64,000 nucleotides of DNA from Acidobacteriaceae bacterium. Its GTDB lineage: Bacteria > Acidobacteriota > Terriglobia > Terriglobales > Acidobacteriaceae. Within the stretch, counting starts at the first letter, position 1, and each line of letters starts with the position of its first letter. The stretch is from contig JASHRF010000053.1 of NCBI GenBank assembly GCA_030037545.1, forward strand, positions 22,966 to 86,965, read 5' to 3'. A program made the translations under genes and the position numbers. The notes under the pieces were generated by a model. That model did not search any database, was not told the DNA's origin, and worked only from the letters and a program-made list of their open reading frames with translations. Positions 9,375 to 18,055 of this stretch are shown here, piece by piece.

Positions 9375-9645
9375 CTAGGGCCTGTTAACTCTACTGGGGT
9401 GGCGGCGACAGGAGCCGATTTTCCGAGTTCCAGGAGCGAGGAGCGACGCCTACCGGGTGTCTGCTAGCGAGGAGCGACAACGAAATTGGGAAAATCGGCC
9501 CTGTCCCTTGGGGTTGCGGCCAAAATCGGGTCATACTTCGTTGTCGTCCTAGGCGGTGGGCCCGCCACAGCCGTCGTCCTCCGCCTCGCCTGACCCGATT
9601 TTGGCTGGCAACGCCATCCACCCCACTAGCGTTAACAGGCCCTAG
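9375..9645. repeat. 271 bp structured intergenic element: terminal inverted repeat enclosing two long hairpins
   Basis: Outer IR ctagggcctgttaac (9375-9389) / gttaacaggccctag (9631-9645), extended to 28 bp with 2 mismatches; hairpin A 9407-9424/9489-9505; hairpin B 9519-9533/9591-9605 (15 bp perfect). Confidence 0.9.
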
Positions 9646-10169
9646 CACTTGGGATGGGGGTTTTTGAATGGAAGCTCGATGGGCAGCCAGTCGGAGAGGC
9701 GGTGGGCATTGATCTGGTCGTCGGTGGGGTTGGCGGGAATGGAAGAGCGGGTAAGGGCGACAGCGATCTTGATCTTCCCCTTGACGCAGTAGGCGGCGAG
9801 CATTGCGGAAAGGTCCGTGCTGGCCTTATTCACATAATCGGCGGGAAGCGTGCCCTGCGCGCCTGGGATATCGATCGCGCCCATGGTCATCTCGTCCATG
9901 ACCGGCCCCTGGCTCTTGGCGCCCGAAATATCGTATTGGACTACGAGATCGGCGCGGGTCTCCAACATTTCAGGATTGGCCGCGTATTGGATGGGCGGAA
10001 TGGTGAGGCCTGTGGGGTTTGGCTTGGCGGGCGGCGCGCCAAACGCGAGATGGTAGGGAGCGCCCTGCCATTTGGGCGTGACAGGAATGCCGGAACCCGG
10101 GTTACCGGCGCTTCCGCACCCGGCCAGCAAGAACATGGCTGCAAAGGCAATAATCGTGCTTTTTCTCAC
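9642..10169 (-). CDS. Predicted lipoprotein, hypothetical
   Basis: MRKSTIIAFAAMFLLAGCGSAGNPG lipobox; stop codon lies within the end of the 9375-9645 element. Confidence 0.65.
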   Translation of the reverse strand: MRKSTIIAFAAMFLLAGCGSAGNPGSGIPVTPKWQGAPYHLAFGAPPAKPNPTGLTIPPIQYAANPEMLETRADLVVQYDISGAKSQGPVMDEMTMGAIDIPGAQGTLPADYVNKASTDLSAMLAAYCVKGKIKIAVALTRSSIPANPTDDQINAHRLSDWLPIELPFKNPHPKC

Positions 10170-10685
10170 GTCATCCTCCTCGTGCTAATCGATGACGCGC
10201 CATCATAGCACCGTCGCGTCGGATTGGGTGCGGTCCTCGGCACAGCGTGCCCACGCCTGGCAGTGACGCTGCGCCGCCGTGCTGCTTCCGGAACCGTATG
10301 GCGGCATTACCAAAGGTATACCCGCGGCTGCTTAACCGCACGAATCCGGATGCCGAGCTCGCAAGAACCAGCCGATCAGTTCAATGCGGGACTGGACCGT
10401 TTGCCCGCCGCCTCAAAATATGGAGCATCTCGGCTGGGAATTGCGCGTCTAACGGTGCAAAGGCAGTAGGAACGCGGGCTCCGGAAGGCCGAATCAATCG
10501 CACTTAGGCTTCGCGTTGCGGGCCGGGTGTGAACCAGTACGTCTCCGGGCTGAATTGGAGCGGTTTCAGAGTTCACTCGGCTTTTTGAGGATGACGAGAG
10601 GTGGTTTTCTTGAAGAGAAAGGCCACCTGGCGGCAACGCCTTCGAGGTGCGGGAACTCTGAACCCGCTGTGGAAAGAGGCCAATC

Positions 10686-10826
10686 ATGCACACTCCCCCT
10701 ATCTCCGCATTTTGCGATCGCTCTCCGCATTCAGCTTTGCCCCGGGACCGAAGTGCCGAAGCCGTCTATCGCGGCTTGACGATTGCGGCCATGCTCCTGT
10801 TGCTGGCCAGCCTGTGGGTGTTCTAG
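10686..10826 (+). CDS. Small membrane protein (46 aa)
   Basis: ATG..TAG reads MHTPPISAFCDRSPHSALPRDRSAEAVYRGLTIAAMLLLLASLWVF*; purine-rich gaaagagg upstream; below the ORF track cutoff. Confidence 0.5.
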   Translation: MHTPPISAFCDRSPHSALPRDRSAEAVYRGLTIAAMLLLLASLWVF

Positions 10827-11221
10827 AGAGAGCGCATCCGAGGACGCAGATTTTACGCCGTGTCATCCTTGAGCAGCCCCTTTGCAGCCCGACTCGCTTT
10901 TTGCGAGTTGCGGATGGGGCCCGGGCATCGACGGGCTTGTCAGAGGCAAACGCCTTCGGCGCATCGACATGGTTGTGAGCCTGATCTTCTCGTTGCTATT
11001 CCTCACGCTTTGTGCTGGCCTGAGATTTGGTTTGACTGCTGCCGAGCGTGAAGGCCAGAACCAACCAGTCTGGTTCATTGCTGGGTTCGCACTATGGGGC
11101 ATATTCTTTGGAGTCCCTTCCCAGCTTGGCGCCGGCAAAGGATTTAGCTTCGATCGGGGCGGCCATCGCGCAGGAAGCATCAGTGGCTGAGTGCGCTGGG
11201 GGAAACTGCGCTCGGCCAACC

Positions 11222-11690
11222 TCAGGCCGGCGCGGTCGGACCTACCATTGCCAGCGGCTTTTCCCGATCCGTCTTCAGCGTGGGCACCGCGGCTAGCAGG
11301 CTTTTTGGCGTACCGGTGTTGCGGGCGCGTCAGCAACCTCGCACAAGGCCCCATTTCCACTACCCGACCGGCGCGCATCACGGCGATCCGGCTGGCCGCT
11401 TCGCCCACTACAGCGAGATCGTGCGAGATGAAGAGCATGGCCAGCCCCTGCTGCTGCAGATCGGCGAGCAGCGCCAAGATCTGGGCCTGCGCCGTCACGT
11501 CGAGCGCCGTGGTGGGCTCGTCGGCGATGAGCAGGCGCGGCCGGTTGATGAGCGCCATGGCAATCAGGACGCGCTGCCGCTGCCCGCCGGAAAACTGGTG
11601 CGGATAGTCGCCGTAGCGCCGCGCCGCATCGGGAATGGAAACCGCCTCCAATGCGGCGATGGCTTCGCGCCTGGCCGCGGTTGACCAAAC
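11222..11690 (-). pseudogene. Oligopeptide-type ABC transporter ATP-binding protein, 5'-truncated and frameshifted
   Basis: [100 protein letters not shown]...HRYAKK; C-terminus [18 protein letters not shown] continues in another frame after a 1-nt shift near 11303; no Walker A. Confidence 0.85.
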
Positions 11691-11739
11691 CCGCGACCAC
11701 GCCGTCCAGGATCAGCCGGCCAATGTTGATTTTGCCCAT
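11691..11739 (-). pseudogene. 5' stub of a small membrane protein gene fused to the ABC remnant
   Basis: [19 protein letters not shown] then abrupt switch to ABC sequence. Confidence 0.45.
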
Positions 11740-12283
11740 TTTAACTCCTCCTCTTTGGGGACTGCCGGACTATACGCGTGCCGCAAAATGAGACGCAATG
11801 AGATAAGGTAAATTGGCCCGTGCCGGTGCGCTCGGACCATATCGGTGACACTCAATATGCGCCCTTTCGCACCCAGCGCTTGACGCGCGGCAGACGGTGG
11901 CGTAGGTTGGGCGTACACGGGAAAGGAGGTTGATCCAGCCAATGAATAAAGATTCTTCCAGTTGTAACTTACGTGAGGTGACTGAGGCCTGAGGCCCTTG
12001 CGCCTACGGCTCAGGTAAGACCCGGCAGAGGGGTCTCTGCCATGGCTCTGGCATTCGCCCCAAGCGCGAAGGCTTCAGTCCAATCTAAACAGATCACCGG
12101 CAGCGGCCTGGGAACGCACGTTTCCGGGCCGTTGTTGCGTTTGGACACCGTCGGCGTTGACGTGGCTCCAGCGCGGCCGCGCCGCGAGAACGCCGGAGCC
12201 AGGCGCTTGGTTCAGGAACACACGCCATCCGTCACGCATCGGAGTGAGCAGAGGAAGTGTGCAAATAAGCGCAGGGATTCTTC

Positions 12284-12884
12284 ATGAAAGGCACGCTGTC
12301 GAACCTGATAACGGGCGTGCAGATCGCCTTTGCGCAGCCGTTCCGCGTGAGGACACGGTAGTGACCGAAGGCAATTGGGGATGGATCGAGGAGATCGGAA
12401 TGATGTACGTGGTGGTGCGCATCTGGGACCTGACCGACTGGTGGTGCCGCTCTCGTATTTTCTCGATCATTCCTTCCAGAACTGGGCGCGCACCAGCGCC
12501 GATCTGTTGGGCCACTGCTATATCTATTTACACGGTTCCCGTAGAGCCCTTGCGCGCGGAACTGCGCAGGATCTGCGAATCCACACCGCTATGGAACAAA
12601 GGGTGTGCATGTTGCAGGTTTCCGATGCTTTCCAGGGCACGCTGCAACTGCGCGCGCTGATGGACGTGCGCAATTCCGGTGATGCCTGAGATCTGCGATG
12701 TCCGGTGAGGGAAAAGCTGGTGGATTTCCTGCAGAAGAACTACCCGGGGAACCTGCCTCGCTATCGCGCCGAGGTGGAAACAAAATTGGTGGGCCGTGCC
12801 GAACAGGAAGACGAGCATGGGCCACGCCTGATTCCATCCAAAGCTGCACCGCCCGGCGACCAACCGCTGCGCAAGACCGGGTAG
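12284..12884 (+). pseudogene. MscS-family mechanosensitive channel, multiply frameshifted
   Basis: GTLSNLITGVQIAFAQPFRV / TEGNWGWIEEIGMMYVVVRIWDL / RLVVPLSYFLDHSFQNWARTSADLLGHCYIYL / VPVEPLRAELRRICESTPLWNK / RVCMLQVSDAFQGTLQLRALMDVRNSGDA in successive different frames. Confidence 0.85.
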
Positions 12885-12925
12885 CGGCGAACGGGCCCGC
12901 CTCAATCCGCTAAAATTCACACAGT

Positions 12926-13393
12926 ATGAAATGTCCATTTTGTGGATTCGGGCAGGATCGGGTGGTGGACTCGCGCGAAAGCAAGGAGGCCGACTCGATC
13001 CGGCGGCGGCGGGAGTGCGAGCGCTGCAACCGACGCTTCACAACCTACGAGCGCATCGACGAAATTCCTTATATGGTGGTGAAGAAAGACGGCCGTCGCG
13101 AGCGCTTCGACCGCCAAAAAGTGCTGAGCGGGCTGCTGCGCGCGTGCGAAAAACGGCCGGTTTCATCGTCGCAACTGGAGAAGATTGTCGATGCCGCGGA
13201 AGGTTTCCTGGTGGACGCGCCGGAGCGCGAGCGCTCTACGCGCGAGATCGGCGAGCTGATCATGGAGCAACTGAAGGGGCTGGACACGGTGGCTTACATC
13301 CGTTTCGCGTCCGTCTACCGCGACTTCACCGACGTGCGCGAGTTCAAAGAAGAGCTGGAAGGGCTGTTGCGGAGCCATGGGAAGAAAAGCTAG
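12926..13393 (+). CDS. nrdR: Transcriptional repressor NrdR
   Basis: MKCPFCGFGQDRVVDSRESKEADSIRRRRECERCNRRFTTYERI. Confidence 0.97.
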   Translation: MKCPFCGFGQDRVVDSRESKEADSIRRRRECERCNRRFTTYERIDEIPYMVVKKDGRRERFDRQKVLSGLLRACEKRPVSSSQLEKIVDAAEGFLVDAPERERSTREIGELIMEQLKGLDTVAYIRFASVYRDFTDVREFKEELEGLLRSHGKKS

Positions 13394-13499
13394 CTGCTAG
13401 CCTCCAGCTTCTGCCTGCTAGCTTCGTCAGTGCTCTCTCTGACGCTCTCGATCAAGTGATGCAACGTATCACGATTGCTTCTTCCGCAAGGGGAATCCG

Positions 13500-14513
<1,014 letters not shown>

Positions 14514-14582
14514 GCGCTGTTTCCGGTGGCGCTGCCAGGTTGCGTCAATTGCTCTTCCTCGGTAAATTGACAAGCGTAAGAG

Positions 14583-15134
14583 CTACTTCCGCGTCATCCG
14601 CAGTTCGAAAATCATCCGTTCGTTCCCCTTGTCATCGATCAGGAAATGCCGATAGACGAGAATGCGGCCGCCTTCTTCCAGATGGGCGCGTGCGACAGTT
14701 TTGCGCCCAGGATGATCGGGATCGAGGGGTGTCGACCAGAGGACGATGTTCTTACCGTCGAAGGTGCCGTCGCTCTGGCGAATCGACATCGTCGTCTGCC
14801 GCGAGTCGTACCACACGGTGGTGAAGCGATTGGTTTTGGAATCGAAGCCGGAGACTCCGGTGCCGGTACTCCCGGTTCCATTAGAGCCGAAGAACGTAAA
14901 ATCCGACTCCAGAAACTTGCCGTCCTGGACCATTTTCTGCTTGCACACGCCTTGCGCTACTCTCGGCTTCCCGTTCGCCGGAAAGAATGTTTGGACGACG
15001 TTCCAGTCGCCGGCAAATTGGGCAAGCAGCTTCTGGCCGGCGCCGGGTGCGTTGGGCGGCTCGTACTGGTTGTGGGTTTGTTGCGCGGCTGCCAAGGTGG
15101 CAACGAGCCACACGACGCTCATCCATTTCCTCAT
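14583..15134 (-). CDS. DUF1579-like exported protein
   Basis: Signal MRKWMSVVWLVATLAAAQQ; FAGDWNVVQTFFPANGKPRVAQGVCKQKMVQDGKFLESDF. Confidence 0.6.
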   Translation of the reverse strand: MRKWMSVVWLVATLAAAQQTHNQYEPPNAPGAGQKLLAQFAGDWNVVQTFFPANGKPRVAQGVCKQKMVQDGKFLESDFTFFGSNGTGSTGTGVSGFDSKTNRFTTVWYDSRQTTMSIRQSDGTFDGKNIVLWSTPLDPDHPGRKTVARAHLEEGGRILVYRHFLIDDKGNERMIFELRMTRK

Positions 15135-15242
15135 ATCGACTGATGATATGCGAAAATCGCAAGCCAATCCATCGGAGGTTAAAGCACAGGGTAATCGCAC
15201 CTAGAAAGGCGCGCCGGCAGGGTTGATTTCGGGTTCATATGT

Positions 15243-15260
15243 ACCCCCCCCGGGGGGGGT
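15243..15260. repeat. Perfect C8/G8 palindrome
   Basis: a-cccccccc-gggggggg-t. Confidence 0.9.
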
Positions 15261-15355
15261 GCGTGGGATTCTGCCATGAAGCTCCTTGTTTTCTGATGGT
15301 TGGATGCGTTTTCGGGTGCGATTAACATGCGATTTTGCGCAAGAAAACTTAGAAT

Positions 15356-15480
15356 TAGAAGTGGTTTCATAACCCGTCCGTCATCGTCTCTCAGGGGCTT
15401 CTAAAGCCCCACGTTTTTGGAACTTATTGGCACGGCTGAAGCCGTGCCCTTTCAAAACAGGGTTATGAAGCAGCTTCTAG
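15356..15480 (+). repeat. Palindromic ~125 bp dispersed repeat, copy R1
   Basis: tagaagtggtttcataaccc ... gggttatgaagcagcttcta ends; internal caggggcttctaaagcccc and ggcacggctgaagccgtgcc hairpins. Confidence 0.92.
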
Positions 15481-15867
15481 CTTTCCTGCGCTTTTTTGCG
15501 CCTGCCGGCCCCCGGATTCTCGAGCAGCCAAGAGTGACTTGGCAACGTTTCTTCACAGCATAGCGGAAGGGCAAAATTAACCTGCAACGAGCGGCGAAAA
15601 TATATTTCCCGCCGAATGAGCGCGGTGCGGGCGATCTGGCCCTTGCAAGGCCTTGACAACGGCAAAGCGAAGGAGAGGAATCTTCAAGAGGATTGCTGGT
15701 TTATGAAACGCGATTGCCTGGGGCGTCCATACCCGGCGCTCTTTTTCTTCATGCTTTCCCGGTGCTATGATTCCTGCACGTCAATCTCAGGCTGGGATCG
15801 GCAACGTGCGGGCCGACATGTGCGAAGGCCGGATCGGCTTCTTATTTGTGGCAGGGACGTTGCCGGA

Positions 15868-17667
15868 ATGGCTGGGCAGGCGAAGATGGAACTGGATGCC
15901 TCGAGCGCAAGCGCGGATGTGTGTGCCGAAACGGCGTCCTCCGGTCACGCGCCCGAACCCCCGCCGGCCGGCAATTTCGAGGAGGAGCGCCGCGAACTGG
16001 AGCGGGTGCTCGCGCATCCTGAGATCAGCCGCTCGGCCAGCCTGGTGCGCTTCCTTTCATTCATCTGCAACAAGTATTTCGAAGGCCAAGCCGAAGAGAT
16101 TCGCGAGTATTCGATCGCCGTCGAGGCGCTGGGCCGCAAGGATTCCAGCTTCGATTCCCATATCGACCCCATCGTACGCGTCACCGCCCGCGCGCTGCGC
16201 AAGAAGCTCGAAGAGTTTTATAAGGACGATGGCCGCGACCACGCGCTGCAGATCGTTCTTCCGCTCGGTCACTACGTTCCGCAGTTTGTGCGCCGCGATG
16301 CAGGCACCGCGCCGCACACGGCGGCCGCTATCGGTGCGCCCTTCGCGGCCGCAAGCGAGCCGGCCGCCCCCCGTACCGCGCGCCATCCTTCTGCCCCACT
16401 TCACTTCCTGCGCGCTCACGGCACGGCGTTTGCCGTCTCCGCTGTGCTTCTCCTGCTCGTTCCCGCCGTTTTCCTTGCGGGCTACTACTTCGGACAAGCC
16501 AGGAATCGCCAGCCGCACCCGGTGAGCGAATCGCTCCGCTGGGGCGATCCGGTGTGGAGCGACGAGTTTAACGGCGCGGCCCAGCAATCGCCAGATCCGT
16601 CCAAGTGGACTTATGACGTGGGCAACCAGGCCGGCTGGGGCAATCGCGAGATCGAAGTCTATTGCGCACCCAAAGGCGGACCGCGGGACTGCGATCCGCG
16701 CCGTCCCAACGCCTTTCAGGACGGCGCCGGCCACCTGGTGCTGCGCGCCGTGCGCAATTCCGACGGCACCTGGACTTCAGCCCGCATCACCACGCGTGGC
16801 CTCAAGAATTTCCAATTCGGCCGCATCGAAGCGCGCATGAAGCTGCCCGTAGGCACCGGCTTGTGGCCGGCTTTCTGGATGCTCGGCTCCAACTTCCAGA
16901 CCGCAGGCTGGCCGGCCGCGGGAGCTCTCTCCATTGTCGAAAATGTTTCCAGCATCGCAGGCAGCAACGGCCTGGGCCCTACCATTGTCCGCTCCACGCT
17001 CCACGGCCCGGGCTACTATGGCGCCAACGGCCTCTGGCACGATTTCAGGCTGCCCAACGGCGCTCGCGTCGACGATGGCAGCTTTCACACCTACGGCATC
17101 ATCTGGTCGCCGGGCATGATTCAGTTCTACGTCGACGATCCGGCCAACATCTACTTCGTAGAGGATTCGAACGACTTACCCGAGGGAGGCGAATGGGTCT
17201 TCGACCATCCTTTTTATATGGTCATGAACCTGGCTGTGGGCGGGGACTGGCCCGGCAATCCCGACACCACCACGCCCAGCCCCGCCGACGTGCTGGTGGA
17301 TTACATTCGCGTCTACAAGATTCCGCCTGTCTCCGCGCCCTCCATCCAATGGCAACCCGTGGATGTGAAGGCCGGCTCATCGGTGGCCAGCATCATCAAA
17401 TTAAAGGCGTCCAGTTATCTGGGCCGCGTGCATCTTTCCTGCAGCACGGAGCCCGCCAGCGTGTACTGCGATCTGGGCCGCTCGGTGGTGAATTTTTCCG
17501 ATACGCTTTCGCAGGAAGACAGCCTGACCCTTTCCACGGATTCGTTCACGGGAACCGGCCGCGTGGCCGCGCCCATCGGCCGCTACAAAGTCATGGTCAC
17601 AGCCACCACCATCAGCGGCGACCACTCCCAGCTCAGCGCGCCCTTCGAGGTGAAGAACACCGATTGA
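15868..17667 (+). CDS. N-terminal regulatory-type domain + TM helix + GH16-like (laminarinase) domain
   Basis: EERRELERVLAHPEISRSASLVRFLSFICNKYFEG...DPIVRVTARALRKKLEEFY...ALQIVLPLGHYVPQFV; TM AVSAVLLLLVPAVFLAGYYFGQ; GH16 body WSDEFNG...FGRIEARMKLPVGTGLWPAFWMLG...HTYGIIWSPGMIQFYVDD. Confidence 0.82.
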   Translation: MAGQAKMELDASSASADVCAETASSGHAPEPPPAGNFEEERRELERVLAHPEISRSASLVRFLSFICNKYFEGQAEEIREYSIAVEALGRKDSSFDSHIDPIVRVTARALRKKLEEFYKDDGRDHALQIVLPLGHYVPQFVRRDAGTAPHTAAAIGAPFAAASEPAAPRTARHPSAPLHFLRAHGTAFAVSAVLLLLVPAVFLAGYYFGQARNRQPHPVSESLRWGDPVWSDEFNGAAQQSPDPSKWTYDVGNQAGWGNREIEVYCAPKGGPRDCDPRRPNAFQDGAGHLVLRAVRNSDGTWTSARITTRGLKNFQFGRIEARMKLPVGTGLWPAFWMLGSNFQTAGWPAAGALSIVENVSSIAGSNGLGPTIVRSTLHGPGYYGANGLWHDFRLPNGARVDDGSFHTYGIIWSPGMIQFYVDDPANIYFVEDSNDLPEGGEWVFDHPFYMVMNLAVGGDWPGNPDTTTPSPADVLVDYIRVYKIPPVSAPSIQWQPVDVKAGSSVASIIKLKASSYLGRVHLSCSTEPASVYCDLGRSVVNFSDTLSQEDSLTLSTDSFTGTGRVAAPIGRYKVMVTATTISGDHSQLSAPFEVKNTD

Positions 17668-17736
17668 GCAAGCCCGCCTCTTCTTTTGCCGCGAAGCGGC
17701 AACAACCTTCCGTGCGGCCAGACCGCGCATTCCAAC

Positions 17737-17898
17737 AACGTGCCCTTTGAACTCACCCAGCAGGGCGATGAAGTGCATATTACCGGCACGCTGCCGCTCA
17801 CCTGCTCCGACTTCAAAATCCAGCGCCCTTCGTTCCTCACCGTCGCTATCAAGAACGATATCCCGGTGCGCGTCGATACGAAGTGGCACGCACAATAA
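17737..17898 (+). pseudogene. YceI-like 3' fragment
   Basis: NNVPFELTQQGDEVHITGTLPLTCSDFKIQRPSFLTVAIKNDIPVRVDTKWHAQ*, lacking the N-terminal two thirds. Confidence 0.5.
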
Positions 17899-17931
17899 GC
17901 TCCTGGAGCCGGTTGCAAATATGCGGTCACA

Positions 17932-18000
17932 TCCCTCAAGGGTTAAAGCCCGAGCCCCTTTTGATCTTTTCGGCACGCCTGAAGCCGTGCCCTTTCAAAG
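17932..18000 (+). repeat. Degenerate copy R5 of the palindromic repeat family
   Basis: ccctcaagggttaaagcccgagccccttttgatcttttcggcacgcctgaagccgtgccctttcaaag. Confidence 0.75.
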
Positions 18001-18055
18001 CGCTCATAATTTAATCATCTCGAGTCCCGAGTCCCTCAGTCCCTGTTTTTCCGTT

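Noticed and set aside
11922-11940. aaaggaggttgatccagcc resembles the reverse complement of the 16S rRNA 3' end (aaaggaggtgatccagcc)
   Set aside because: One extra base and no other 16S-like sequence on either side; a chance match or tiny fragment, not a supportable rRNA feature
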